A stretch of DNA of 64,000 nucleotides from positions 1,054,001 to 1,118,000 of the forward strand of contig OY969762.1 of NCBI GenBank assembly GCA_963702835.1, given 5' to 3'. The stretch comes from JAFGAV01 sp041479055 (GTDB lineage: Bacteria; Acidobacteriota; Aminicenantia; Aminicenantales; JAFGAV01). The notes under the pieces were generated by a model, which saw only the letters and a list, made by a program, of their open reading frames with translations, did not search any database and was not told the origin of the DNA. Each line of letters begins with the position of its first letter. Position 1 is the stretch's first letter. The translations under genes were made by a program, and so were the position numbers. This document shows positions 9,374 to 18,490 of the stretch, piece after piece.

Positions 9374-10147
9374 ATGGTCTATGTTGCCGTAGTTCCCCCG
9401 AAAACGCTCGATGGAGACCTCTTAAAGAGGGTGGCTTCCCTCGTCGGCAAAGAGATCTTTGACACGCGCCTTCTGCTCGCCGGAGAGATTCCCAGAATCA
9501 TCGCCCCCTACCGCAACACCGACACGGCGGACTCGATAGCTCAGAGCCTGAGGGATGCGGGACTTGTGGCCTTCGTGTGCAGGGATTCCGAGCTTCGAAA
9601 CCGCTCGGCCAGCTTCGTGGCGCACACTACGAGATCCGGAGAGAGAGAAGTTATATTCTGGGACAGGCGTGGCGGGGAGGTCAGAGTTAAAGCAGGCGAC
9701 GCATTCCTGATAATAAGGGGAACGATACAGAGCACCACGCAGGAAAGGACCCCAACTGCAAAAATGAAACTCAACGTGCCGGCGACGGTGCTGACAGGTG
9801 GCATTCCTATCATGCGCCGGGTCACCCCAAAAATCACCAAAGAGTCGTTTCAGGCTGAGGACTTTGTGAGGATCTTCGACAGGAGATCCTCTGATCCACG
9901 CGTAGAGATGTTCCAGAACCACGTTGACTACACCTTCCTAGGCCCCGAGCTGACCCCCTCCACTCCGGCGAACTTCAAGATCGTCGTCACAAACATTCGG
10001 GAGTGGTTCCCGCTGGCTATCTTCGATGAGCGGCTGACCAGGCATTTTAAGACCGATGTGCCCGCCGCTGGGCCCGGGGAGGCGCTTGAAATCAACTGCA
10101 AATTGATCTACTTATGCCATTTGGCCATAGAGCGGCGGGGATGCTAG
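9374..10147 (+). CDS. Hypothetical protein, unrecognised
   Basis: About 257 aa from the ATG at 9374; a TTG at 9344 in the same frame is an alternative. GGGAGAGGGG lies upstream, but at a distance that suits neither start perfectly. Visible features are MVYVAVVPPKTLDGDLLKRV, a mixed alpha/beta N-terminal half (residues 1-75), a central strand-rich region (REVIFWDRRGGEVRVKAGDA) and a C-terminal half with NHVDYTFLGPEL. No membrane helix, signal peptide or metal motif. Codon use looks like neighbouring chromosomal genes. Function cannot be assigned. Confidence 0.5.
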   Translation: MVYVAVVPPKTLDGDLLKRVASLVGKEIFDTRLLLAGEIPRIIAPYRNTDTADSIAQSLRDAGLVAFVCRDSELRNRSASFVAHTTRSGEREVIFWDRRGGEVRVKAGDAFLIIRGTIQSTTQERTPTAKMKLNVPATVLTGGIPIMRRVTPKITKESFQAEDFVRIFDRRSSDPRVEMFQNHVDYTFLGPELTPSTPANFKIVVTNIREWFPLAIFDERLTRHFKTDVPAAGPGEALEINCKLIYLCHLAIERRGC

Positions 10148-10261
10148 TGATTAGCTGGCCGGGCCAATGGGCGGCTAGTTAATCGCCCCTATCCTCCCAA
10201 CATGTTCAAAATCAGTGAATTCAATTAAGTGCCCCTGGCCTGACTCAAACAGGCGACACCT

Positions 10262-10368
10262 GGATCGTAAGTCCAGAAGGCGGGTTTCCGCGAGCTTCGC
10301 TTAATGGCTCCGTTTTGAAGGAGTTAGAGGCATAGGCTCAATGACAGCTTACGAGGGCCTGTCGACTC
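10262..10368. repeat. Dispersed repeat R2, copy 2
   Basis: Second copy of the 9031-9137 repeat (GGATCGTAAGTCCAGAAGGC start). It is contiguous with R1 copy 2, which shows that the two repeats belong to one structure. Confidence 0.7.
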
Positions 10369-10453
10369 TATAGGGATTTGCTTTTCGGCTGCGCCGGCCC
10401 GGGGGCTCGGTTTCGCCTCGATGATCCCATCCAACCATCGTGAGGAAGCATAA
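10368..10453. repeat. Dispersed repeat R1, copy 2
   Basis: CTATAGGGATTTGCTTTTCG, GC-rich hairpin segment, then GATGATCCCATCCAACCATC and GTGAGGAAGCATAA. After the shared end it diverges from copies 1 and 3 rather than continuing into the RYYGLDRF transposase end. Confidence 0.8.
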
Positions 10454-10572
10454 TTAGGAGCTCTGGGCATGTCAAGGACGGCTTGAGCACGAGGAAGGGC
10501 GACCCGGAAGCCGTCCGCAGTGCCCAAAGCGCCTGAAATCACCCGGACCTTCCCCTCCCGCATAAGAGAGAG

Positions 10573-10962
10573 TTACGAGAAATATTCGGCCGAAACATCA
10601 GCGGCCATCAAGAGCTCCTGCGAGGCGGCCTGAGGCGGGGGCGGCTTCGCTGCGACAAAGGTCAGCTTGAGGTGGCCGATGATACGATCGACCACGGAGA
10701 AATCGGTAAGGAAAGCCACGACCTTCATCGCGCCGCCGCACTTGGGGCAGAGCATCGGGTCGACTTCATCGACTTTCCGTATCATGGCCGCCCAACCCTT
10801 GGAGGGGATGGGCCGGAGCTCCTCCTCGATCATCCGGAGGGCCAAAGCAACGGTGGATGTCTTTCTCACCTTCCCCCGATGGGCATTGGCGTAGAGGCCG
10901 TAGTACCGGACCATGACCTGGCCTTTGTCGGGGATGTGCGAGGTGACGCGAGCGATGATCAC
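10573..10962 (-). pseudogene. IS91-type transposase, C-terminal fragment
   Basis: Reads IARVTSHIPDKGQVMVRYYG, YANAHRGKVRKT, a C4-type zinc knuckle (MLCPKCGGAMKVVAFL), and ends AADVSAEYFS. It overlaps the region lost from the 7.36-kb and 18.3-kb fragments, so at least two distinct breakpoints exist. Catalytic domain missing. Confidence 0.8.
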
Positions 10963-10974
10963 AAAAGATTAGAA

Positions 10975-11065
10975 TTATTCCCCGCTCTCCTCGGCCGCCG
11001 TGAGCGCGACCTGCTCGAAGACATTAGGCGGCGGAGGCTTCGCCGCCACAAACCGAAGCTTTAGA
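10975..11065 (-). pseudogene. Second, divergent IS91-type transposase tail
   Basis: Encodes LKLRFVAAKPPPPNVFEQVA and LTAAEESGE before a stop. This parallels LKLTFVAAKPPPPQAASQEL in the neighbouring fragment but is clearly another family member. From here to 11314 nothing else is recognisable. Confidence 0.6.
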
Positions 11066-11314
11066 GAACTTGCTCAGCCTTTTATAGGGTGCCTCAAAAT
11101 TCGCAGCTCCTGCCGGAGCATAATATTCCCCCTGTATTTTCCTATGCGGGAATTTTAAGGGCAGAGAAGAAATAGAAAATCACTATTTAGATACTGGTCA
11201 TCCTACCATGTATCTAATAGGGTCTGGAAATACTCTTCTCCTAAAAAAATTAGGCCCTTAATAATGAACTCAATGACTCCGCTAAAAAAGTTCAAATCAT
11301 TATAACTTCTTGAC

Positions 11315-11518
11315 TTGCCCGTGCCTACTCCCTATAATGAAGTCACCATACACCAGAGGTTTTTCTGCACGGAGCAGACCGACCTCTCTCCCGCCGGCAG
11401 GGTTTTCGTCCACAGCGAGATCTGGAAGGCCGAGGCCGACCAGACGGTCCGCCGGGGCGAGCGCCTGAAGGTTGTCGAGGTCGCAAAGACCCTGAAAATC
11501 AAGGTGACCAGGGCATAG
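11315..11518 (+). pseudogene. nfeD: NfeD C-terminal domain remnant
   Basis: The last ~50 codons read TDLSPAGRVFVHSEIWKAEA and RRGERLKVVEVAKTLKIKV, the OB-fold end of NfeD. The membrane-protease part is absent and upstream sequence is unrelated, so the gene is 5'-truncated. NfeD and slipin are usually neighbours, which fits the gene 25 nt downstream. Confidence 0.75.
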
Positions 11519-11543
11519 TCAAAATCCGAACAAGGAGGAGAAC

Positions 11544-12311
11544 ATGAACTTCTTAACGGCGCCCATCATCATCATCGGAGTCGCAGTTATCTACCTTCTG
11601 AACTCCATCAAGATCCTCAGGGAATACGAGAGGGGCGTGATCTTCCGGCTGGGCCGGGTGCTTTCCAAGCCCAAGGGCCCGGGCCTCATCCTCGTCTTCT
11701 CCCCCATCGACCGGATGGTCAGGATCAGCCTGCGGCTCATCACCATGGACATCCCGCCTCAGGACGTCATCACCAAGGACAACGTCACGGTCAAGGTCAA
11801 CGCCGTCCTCTACTTCAGGGTCATCGACCCGCTCAAGTGCGTGATCGAGGTCCAGGATTATGTCTACGCCACCTCCCAGCTGGCCCAGACGACCCTGCGG
11901 AGCCTCCTCGGTCAGGTTCCGCTCGACGACCTCCTCTCGGAGCGGGACAAGCTGAACTCCCGCCTCCAGGAGATCATCGAGCAGCACACCGACCCCTGGG
12001 GCATCAAGGTCCAGCTCGTCGAGATGAAGCAGGTCGATCTTCCGGAGAACATGATCCGGGCCATCGCCAAGCAGGCTGAGGCCGAGCGCGAACGCCGGGC
12101 CAAGGTCATCCACGCCGAAGGCGAGTTCCAGGCAGCGGACAAGCTCACCCAGGCCGCCGATATCATTTCCAGGAATCCCCAGGCCCTCCAGCTCAGGTTC
12201 CTGGGGACGCTGACGGAGATCGCCGCCGAGAAGAACTCCACGATCATCTTCCCCCTGCCCCTCGAGCTGCTCAAAGCGTTCACGTACAATACGTCCCAGG
12301 ACAAGAAATAA
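11544..12311 (+). CDS. Slipin (stomatin/SPFH-family membrane protein)
   Basis: 255 aa with AAGGAGGAGAAC before the ATG. An N-terminal membrane hairpin (APIIIIGVAVIYLLNSIKIL) is followed by EYERGVIFRLGRV and the SPFH domain (PPQDVITKDNVTVKVNAVLYFRV in two strands), then a coiled coil (AIAKQAEAERERRAKVIHAE). Slipins form membrane scaffolds and are typically cleaved or partnered by NfeD. The partner here is only a fragment, so the pair is probably non-functional as a unit even though the slipin frame is intact. Confidence 0.9.
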   Translation: MNFLTAPIIIIGVAVIYLLNSIKILREYERGVIFRLGRVLSKPKGPGLILVFSPIDRMVRISLRLITMDIPPQDVITKDNVTVKVNAVLYFRVIDPLKCVIEVQDYVYATSQLAQTTLRSLLGQVPLDDLLSERDKLNSRLQEIIEQHTDPWGIKVQLVEMKQVDLPENMIRAIAKQAEAERERRAKVIHAEGEFQAADKLTQAADIISRNPQALQLRFLGTLTEIAAEKNSTIIFPLPLELLKAFTYNTSQDKK

Positions 12312-12390
12312 GCGATGAAAAACAAGGAATTCAGGGAGATCTAGGTCTCGAGCTGCGGTTACCGGGGCTGAAGCATTCCGGGACCCCAGC

Positions 12391-13020
12391 CTAGATTATG
12401 GGGCTGTGCTCGGACCCACCCTCACCGTGGGTATCGAGCCAGTTGAGGATTTCGGAGATGCGGCCGGTCGCAAGACCGATGCAGGTGTCGGCTGCGCCGT
12501 AGTAGATGTTCACTGTATCGCCGTCATCGCCGATGGTGTAGCCGCAAAGAAACACAACACCAGCCACGTCGCCCTGCCGTTCGTACGCCTCGTGCGGACC
12601 GAAGACCCATTCGTCGCTGCGCATCAGGCACTGGCACGGGTCAGCCAGGTCAAGAAGCGCGACTCCCAGCCGGTACAGGGACCCGGACGCGGTCGCACGG
12701 ACGCCGTGGTAGAGCATCAACCAGCCGCGCTCGGTCTCAATCAGCGGCGTGGCAAGGCCGATTTTGCTCGCATCCCACCACGCACCGCGCCGTGCTGCCA
12801 GCAGCAGCCGGTGCTTGCCCCAATGGCGCAGGTCGGGCGATTCCGCCACCCAGATGTCGGCGGCGCCGCGTCCGGTAACTGGCCGGTGAATCATCAGCCA
12901 GCAACCCCGGTAGCGCCGCGGCAGGAGCGCCGCGGCCTTGTCTTCCGGCGCCAGTACCAGCCGCAGCCGCTCAAAGGCGCGGAAGTCCTCGGTCAGCGCC
13001 ATCGAAACCACCGATGTCGC
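12391..13020 (-). pseudogene. GH130 glycoside phosphorylase fragment (5'-truncated)
   Basis: The C-terminal two thirds of a GH130 (mannoside phosphorylase/hydrolase) five-bladed propeller: ADIWVAESPDLRHWGKH, TPLIETERGWLMLYHGV, VVFLCGYTIGDDGDTVNIYY and GAADTCIGLATG. The N-terminal blades carrying the catalytic Asp region are missing. The 5' end runs into a P-type ATPase fragment on the opposite strand around 12995-13025, so translation as a functional enzyme is unlikely. Confidence 0.75.
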
Positions 13021-13246
13021 GCTCATGGCGGACGATCTGACCAAGATTCCTGATGCGCTTATTATCGGGAAAAGGGCGAGACGCATAAGCCTTCAAAACA
13101 TCGTTTTCACCGTCCTTATTCTCATCTCTCTCATCCCCTCCGCTATTACAGGTCTGATAAGCGTAGCTATCGCGGTCTTTCTAAACGAGTTCTCAGAGCT
13201 CGTGGCGGTGGCGAACGGGTTAAGGGCTGGGAGATTCAAGTCGTAA
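12995..13246 (+). pseudogene. Heavy-metal P-type ATPase C-terminal fragment
   Basis: Encodes AIETTDVALMADDLTKIPDA and then KRARRISLQNIVF and the last two membrane helices. This is the end of a P1B-type (Zn/Cd/Cu) ATPase from just after the hinge motif. The phosphorylation and ATP-binding domains are absent. Between 13247 and 13639 I see no coding or repeat signal. Confidence 0.75.
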
Positions 13247-13639
13247 AGATTTGCCGCAAGGCAATTTTATCTACAGTATGGACATGGCCCTGCCAGACCT
13301 GCCCCCTGATTAGGTCCACCGGGCCTTTTTTCATATTCTGCCTGGATCGATTTAGGGGTGGGCAGGTCACCCCGCACATGCCCAATCCACCAACTGCCAG
13401 CCCCTTTTCCCTGCTGGATGCGTAACCAGACAAGGGGGGCATGGGTTAGCTCGGACTGGGCTATTCGCTGTCAAATATCGCGGGAGCTTGGTATTAGTCC
13501 GGGGCAATTCGTGCATAGGTAGGTTCTGCCTGAGCGGGCCAGGGCTTGGGATCGGCCTGGAACCTTGATCTCTAGCATCACAGGTGGCAGAATAACGAGA
13601 GATGGCTAAGCGAAATACCAAATAGAAGGAGCCGGCATT

Positions 13640-13771
13640 ATGTCCAAACAATTCTCTGCTCTTCGGTATTTTAGCGAAGATAAAACCTCAATTGGCGCCG
13701 AATGTCCTAGCTGTGGCAGGGTGTTAAAGGTTTATAAAAACGACCTTGAAAAGGCCGATAGTGATTCATCG
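13640..13771 (+). pseudogene. Truncated zinc-ribbon protein start
   Basis: AGAAGGAGCC precedes ATG 13640. The frame begins MSKQFSALRYFSEDKTSIGA, then ECPSCGRVLKVYKND (one CxxC), and then enters IS91 debris. Only the 5' end of a small gene remains. Confidence 0.5.
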
Positions 13772-13850
13772 GCCCGGACCATTACATCCCGTTCATCGCC
13801 ATGTCCCAAGCCCGCCGCTGGTCCCGCCGTAAAACGTTTCTCATCACCTT

Positions 13851-13928
13851 ACCTTCCCCCGGTGGGCATTGGCATAGAGGCCGTAGTACCGGACCATGAC
13901 CTGGCCCTTGTCGGGGATGTGGGATGTA
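13851..13928 (-). pseudogene. IS91-type transposase fragment
   Basis: Encodes HIPDKGQVMVRYYG and YANAHRGK and ends exactly where the NIF3/ATPase direct repeat begins, so transposase debris lies at this boundary of the duplicated segment. Confidence 0.7.
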
Positions 13929-14276
13929 GAAAGCCAACCTGAACGTGGTGATCGCCGGCCACATCGCCAGCGACGTTCTGGGGCTTAACCTCCTGCTCGA
14001 CGAGGTGGAGAGAGAGAGCCGGCTGGATACCCTAGCCATATCCGGGTTCCAACGGATAAGAAGGAAAAACAGGCGGCCTAGAGCTTGGAATCTAGAACGC
14101 CGCCTCCAACCCTCCCCCCTCCAGATGCCAATAGGGCGCCCACAGCAGGCCTGACCAGCGGACATTGATGTCCGCTTTCTTGGGCCGGAGAACGAGCTCC
14201 TGCAGTTTTTCCTTGTCCGAGTCGAAAGCGCTGGCCATGGCCTCCGCATCCTGCTGGAGCTGCTTCTCCAACTCGG
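13929..14276. repeat. Long direct repeat, copy 2 (NIF3/ATPase junction)
   Basis: Partner of 5730-6078. Here the ATPase is intact and the NIF3 part is only a tail. A 1-nt shorter A-run near the NIF3 stop changes its final codons. Confidence 0.9.
13930..14091 (+). pseudogene. NIF3-family C-terminal fragment
   Basis: Encodes VVIAGHIASDVLGLN, LLLDEVERESRLDTL and AISGFQRIRR, equivalent to the last ~50 codons of the intact NIF3 gene, then reads out of frame after a 1-nt deletion. No start. Confidence 0.85.
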
Positions 14277-16524
14277 CCATCCTCTCCTGGGCCAGGCGCT
14301 CCTGCTCTTGGGCCCTTTGGATATCCTGCTTTTCATAATAAGTCCGGCTGGCGCTCCGGGCGGCCGTGGTGGCCCGGCCGATGCTGCTCGTCCTCCCTCC
14401 CCGTCCGAAGATAGCGCCCAGGACGGTGGCGCCCAGGGAGATGGCCGTATGGGCCATTTGCTCTTTGTACTGTTCCTGTTCCTGCTCCCGGCGGTGCTGA
14501 GCGGTCATCACCTGCCGCTCCAGGCCGGAGATCTTGGCCGCGTACTTCTCGCGCAGTTTGGCCAGCTCTTCGTCCCGGAGCTCGCGCGCTTTCTGACCCA
14601 GGCGGATGCGAAAATCACGCTCGGCTTCTCCGGGCTCGGAATTCATTTTCAAAAGAGCGCTGTGCCATATGGTCCAGTGGAAGGTTCGGGCCAGGAAATC
14701 TTCATAATCTTTATCGGCGCCCTTAAGACGGGAAGCGAATTTGGGGGGTATAGAATCATAACTACCCTCTTCGGCGGGCGCTGCCAAGGCCTCCTCGGGC
14801 TTGACCTCCAGCCGGACAGCCTGGTCCCACAGCAGGCCCAAGAGATTTTCCGTCAATTCAAGACTATGTCCGACCGGTTCGGTCTTGGCCAAACCGAGCT
14901 TATTATCCACCAGGGACACCTCGGCCCAGGCGGCCAGGGCCGGATGATAAAGAAGGCGGCCGGGAGCGGAAGGCCGGCGGCGGGATGGAAGAAAAAGCTG
15001 CTCGACGCCGGGAGGGGGGATGGGCTTGGCCGAGGTGGCGGCCGACGCCTGGCGGGCTGCGGCCCGGGGCTCTGCGGCGGGCTGGGGAGCGGCTTCTTTT
15101 TTTTCCTTTTCAGCCTCTTTCCGACGGGGGTCCATCAACAGTTTGATCTGGGCTCTGGTCAAGGGGCCCCGCAGATAAGACAGAGCCCAGCGTGACTGGA
15201 AGACGGTCAAGCCTTCCTCATGGACATTGTGCAGAAGGAAAACTCGCTTGTTCAGCCCGGAAATCAGCCCCGAAACTTTCTTGAGGTCCGCTCCCCCTTG
15301 GCTCAGGCCGGCCAAGCCGTCCAGCAGCCGGTTTTTGTCGTTCTCCGTCTGCAGGCGGCCGATGAACCAGGTGCCTGCGTTAGCCAGGCCTTTATAGTCC
15401 AGGTCAACCGGGTTCTGGCTGGACAGCACGACTCCCAGGCCCAAAGCCCGGGCCTGTTTGAGAAGCGTCAGGAGCGGCCTCTTGGAGGGAGGCTCGCTCA
15501 CCGGAGGGAAGAAGCCGAAGATTTCATCCATGTAGAGCAGGGCGCGGAGGCTGGATGTCCCCGGCTGAGAACGAACCCAGCCCAAGACCTCGTTGAGGAG
15601 AAGCGTCACGAAGAACATCCGCTCCGAATCAGAGAGATGGGCGATAGAGAAAATGCTCAGCCGGGGTTTACCCGAACGGGTGTAAAGGAGTCCGCCCACG
15701 TCCAGGGGGTCTCCCTCCAGCCAGGCCTGGAAGCCCGGAGCGGCCAGAAGCCCGTTCAGGCGCACGGCCAGCTTGTTCCGCTCTGCGGCCGGGAAGAATG
15801 CATCCAAGTCGAAAACGCCCACCTTGGGGAAGGGCGGGGCTTGGATGCGCCGGATGAGAGAGGTCAGGTCCAGGTCTTCGCCCGCCCGCCAAGCCTGGTC
15901 CAGGATGTTAGAGATCAGGATGTGCTCTTTGCTCTGGAGCGGGTCGGCCCCCAGGCCCAGAAGGCCCAGCAGGCCCGAGACGGTGGTGGCCACCCGGTCA
16001 CGCAGAAAATCTTCGTCCTGGAGGAGCTTAGCCGAAGGGGCGGCAAAGGAACGAAGGACGGAGACGGGCAGTCCGGCGTTGCTGCCCGGTGTGTAGATGG
16101 CTAGATCGGCCGAATCCCTGAATAGCTTGATGCGCGAAGCGTCCATGCCCCAGTCAACGATCCCCTTCTTCCACAGCTCCGCCTGCTGGGCGGCGAAGGC
16201 CTCGGCCGAAAGCCCCAGCCTGGCCGCCTCGTCCTCGTCCACCCATGGCCGGAAATCTTCCCCCCTGAGAGAGGGAAAGGTCAGCAGCAGGTTCCCCAGG
16301 TCGCCCTTGGGATCGATGATGATGGCCGGGAGGCGGTCAATGGCCGCTTCCTCCAGCAGCGAAATGCACAGGCCGGTCTTGCCGCTGCCCGTCATGCCCA
16401 CACAGACTGCATGCGTGACCAGGTCCTTGGCGTCATACATCAACGGCTGGTCGGAAACTTTCTGCTTGGCCGGGTCATAGACCCGCCCCATATAAAATAC
16501 TCCCAGCTTCTCGATCAGGGTCAT
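14092..16524 (-). CDS. HerA/DUF87-like ATPase
   Basis: 810 aa from the ATG at 16524 (GGAGGCGCAACC upstream). N-terminal beta-barrel-like segment, Walker A GMTGSGKT (43-50), IIDPKGDLGNLL (typical of HerA/FtsK-like DUF87 ATPases), Walker B LLYMDEIFGFF, and sensor-like VVLSSQNPVDLDYK. Residues ~560-740 contain a Pro/Ala linker and a long charged coiled coil (KLREKYAAKISGLERQV; QDIQRAQEQERLAQERMAEL). A glycine-rich membrane-like patch (AISLGATVLGAIFGRGG) lies inside. Probable DNA or protein translocase of unknown substrate. Its last 60 codons are duplicated at 5.9 kb. Confidence 0.8.
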   Translation of the reverse strand: MTLIEKLGVFYMGRVYDPAKQKVSDQPLMYDAKDLVTHAVCVGMTGSGKTGLCISLLEEAAIDRLPAIIIDPKGDLGNLLLTFPSLRGEDFRPWVDEDEAARLGLSAEAFAAQQAELWKKGIVDWGMDASRIKLFRDSADLAIYTPGSNAGLPVSVLRSFAAPSAKLLQDEDFLRDRVATTVSGLLGLLGLGADPLQSKEHILISNILDQAWRAGEDLDLTSLIRRIQAPPFPKVGVFDLDAFFPAAERNKLAVRLNGLLAAPGFQAWLEGDPLDVGGLLYTRSGKPRLSIFSIAHLSDSERMFFVTLLLNEVLGWVRSQPGTSSLRALLYMDEIFGFFPPVSEPPSKRPLLTLLKQARALGLGVVLSSQNPVDLDYKGLANAGTWFIGRLQTENDKNRLLDGLAGLSQGGADLKKVSGLISGLNKRVFLLHNVHEEGLTVFQSRWALSYLRGPLTRAQIKLLMDPRRKEAEKEKKEAAPQPAAEPRAAARQASAATSAKPIPPPGVEQLFLPSRRRPSAPGRLLYHPALAAWAEVSLVDNKLGLAKTEPVGHSLELTENLLGLLWDQAVRLEVKPEEALAAPAEEGSYDSIPPKFASRLKGADKDYEDFLARTFHWTIWHSALLKMNSEPGEAERDFRIRLGQKARELRDEELAKLREKYAAKISGLERQVMTAQHRREQEQEQYKEQMAHTAISLGATVLGAIFGRGGRTSSIGRATTAARSASRTYYEKQDIQRAQEQERLAQERMAELEKQLQQDAEAMASAFDSDKEKLQELVLRPKKADINVRWSGLLWAPYWHLEGGGLEAAF

Positions 16525-16657
16525 GGTTGCGCCTCCATTTGCTTTCTTTGTCCTTGAGCTATAGCTATCATAGAACACCCAAAGCTTCAAAGGAAACAGC
16601 GCGGGCAGGCGGCCATACCCTCCGTCCCTTTCTTCTCTTTCTTTTTGAGACAGAAGG

Positions 16658-16742
16658 TTAGGCGTTGCTGTTCTGGTCGAAATGCGTCCGGCAAAAGGGC
16701 TTGCCGCATTCGGGGCATAACGCGAAACACCAGGTCCGCGAC
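16658..16742 (-). pseudogene. Zinc treble-clef tail related to the E2 fusion protein
   Basis: Minus frame reads RTWCFALCPECGKPFCRTHF before a stop. It closely parallels CSQCFSLCPECGRALCRAHF in the E2-like protein (residues ~289-308). No start and no upstream domain. It looks like a leftover of a paralogue of that gene, placed just downstream of the secreted protein. Confidence 0.5.
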
Positions 16743-16761
16743 GGCCGCCGGCGGAATTTCG

Positions 16762-18198
16762 TTATTTGATCTTTGTTAGAGTGATCTTATACTTCAGCCA
16801 ATCCTGGGCCTTGCCGGTCCTGGTGTAGCCGTTGGTCAAGGGCAGGACTTCCTTGCTTATTAAAGTAACCAGGCTTTCGCCGCCGAATTCCAGCCGGTAG
16901 GGAATTTTTTTCAGGAAGGATTTCAGGGGTTTGCAAAAAACGCAGGCTTTAGCCCAGTCTCCGGGCTGGGGCCATTTCAGCTGTACGCTGTGGTCGGTCA
17001 CCTGTCCGTCAATGGGTCTCCCGTTGTATGGCCCCTCGGATTCAAGGCCCGGGCAAGGGACCGTTTCGCATTTATAGAGGTCGGTGCCGGTGAAGAATAG
17101 CTTGCTCCACCCTGTGTACTTGGTGACCGATCCGCTTTTATAGGTCCAGACAGACTTCGATTTTCGGACCACAAACTCCCCGATGAGCGAATGTCCGATT
17201 TCCACCCAGATGGGCAGCGCCTTTTTTATGCCGTCTTTATCCTGATATTGGATCGGGGGATTGCTTTTGTCCTCCTGCCAGCCGTCGACCGTCACCCGCC
17301 AGCGCTCCTCCACGAAGGGCACGAAGGCGATGGTCACCGTCGCCGTGCCCTGGAGGGTGTGGGCGTAGACAAGCCCGGGGGGGGAGGATGCAGTGTCCTG
17401 GGCCGAGAATTTATAGACTTTCTTGAGTTCCCCGACCCGCAGGCCCTCCATGATCTCTTCGGCTGTCGGCGCGCCCTGGCAGTGCATTATGCGCTGTGCC
17501 GGAAAATCTGCGCCCATTGGGCCGAATTCAAGTTTGTAGTTGAAGGGATCCCCCCTGCAAAAGCCTTTAGGGACGGCGGTTTTATTGATCGCCAATCGAG
17601 AAGAGTTTACCTTGCCTTCACTCTGTTCGCCGGGTCCGCCTTGGAACCTCAGATGGGCATATTGGCTTTCGGCATCGGTCGGCATCGCTATAAACATCTC
17701 GTTCGTAAGATAGAACTTTTGTTTCTTGCGGCAGTAAGGCGAATCCAGACAGCAAACGATTTCACCCATAACCATCAGTTCAGTCGCGACGCGCCCGGGA
17801 CACGGAGCATCACACGGCTCGGGTCCCCAGATTTCATACTTTTCCAGTTTCTTCTTTTGAAGCCCATCAAACCAGCCGTAATGGAGCATGAGACTGGCCG
17901 GGTACTGTTCTTCCAGGGTGATGGCTATTTCATCCGTTCCTGTGTTTGTATGTTCTGTGTCCGTCAGGTTCCATAAAACGCTGATGGTCAAAGGATAGCA
18001 TTGGATGTAGGCGGGGTCTCTGGAGCCGAAGGTTTTCCTATAATCCGCGGATTCCATGATGAATTTTTTCATCTGTTTGATCTTGTAGCAGGGGTCGTTG
18101 GACTGGTTGGCCCCGGAAAAATCCTGGCCGGCCGGGACCAGGGGGATAAAGAGCATGGAACAAACCGCCCCGATCATAAGGAGTTTTTTCATGGTCAT
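16762..18198 (-). CDS. Cys-rich secreted protein, unknown function
   Basis: About 478 aa. Start at 18198 or the second ATG at 18192; GGGGAGG lies 12-18 nt upstream. Signal peptide MKKLLMIGAVCSMLFIPLVP then a mature chain with about 18 Cys, many as CxC or CC pairs (PEPCDAPCPGRV, GEIVCCLDSPYC, CVFCKPLKSFL), suggesting disulfides in the periplasm or outside. Predominantly beta. No enzyme motif. A C-terminal fragment of a relative (TLEGVEYKIILKKIK versus QDWLKYKITLTKIK) lies at 28.4 kb. Repeat R1 copy 3 is inserted about 20 nt upstream of the start and may have removed the native promoter. Confidence 0.65.
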   Translation of the reverse strand: MTMKKLLMIGAVCSMLFIPLVPAGQDFSGANQSNDPCYKIKQMKKFIMESADYRKTFGSRDPAYIQCYPLTISVLWNLTDTEHTNTGTDEIAITLEEQYPASLMLHYGWFDGLQKKKLEKYEIWGPEPCDAPCPGRVATELMVMGEIVCCLDSPYCRKKQKFYLTNEMFIAMPTDAESQYAHLRFQGGPGEQSEGKVNSSRLAINKTAVPKGFCRGDPFNYKLEFGPMGADFPAQRIMHCQGAPTAEEIMEGLRVGELKKVYKFSAQDTASSPPGLVYAHTLQGTATVTIAFVPFVEERWRVTVDGWQEDKSNPPIQYQDKDGIKKALPIWVEIGHSLIGEFVVRKSKSVWTYKSGSVTKYTGWSKLFFTGTDLYKCETVPCPGLESEGPYNGRPIDGQVTDHSVQLKWPQPGDWAKACVFCKPLKSFLKKIPYRLEFGGESLVTLISKEVLPLTNGYTRTGKAQDWLKYKITLTKIK

Positions 18199-18220
18199 GG
18201 CCCGCAGCCTCCCCACTTCT

Positions 18221-18412
18221 CTATAGGGATTTGCTTTTCGGCAGCGCCTGCTCGCGGGCGCGCTGTCGCCTTGATGATCCCATCCAACCATCGTGAGGAA
18301 GCATAAATCGGACCTCAGAACCTGTCAAGGCCGTAGTACCGGACCATGACCTGGCCTTTGTCGCGGATGTGGAATGTCACTCGCGCAATAAACTCCAGAT
18401 AATCCATGGTGT
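18221..18412. repeat. Dispersed repeat R1, copy 3, with IS91-type fragment
   Basis: CTATAGGGATTTGCTTTTCG, a strong hairpin (GGCAGCGC...GCGCTGTC) whose sequence differs from copy 1, then the shared GATGATCCCATCCAACCATC block and a minus-strand transposase end (FIARVTFHIRDKGQVMVRYY, GLDRF stop) as in copy 1. Lies downstream of the E2 gene and upstream of the secreted-protein gene. Confidence 0.8.
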
Positions 18413-18490
18413 CCTGCTCAGCGCACTTCTCATCTTGGGGATTGTGAAGACGACTTGACGATGCGGGACATCAAGGAGCAAAATCTCCCG

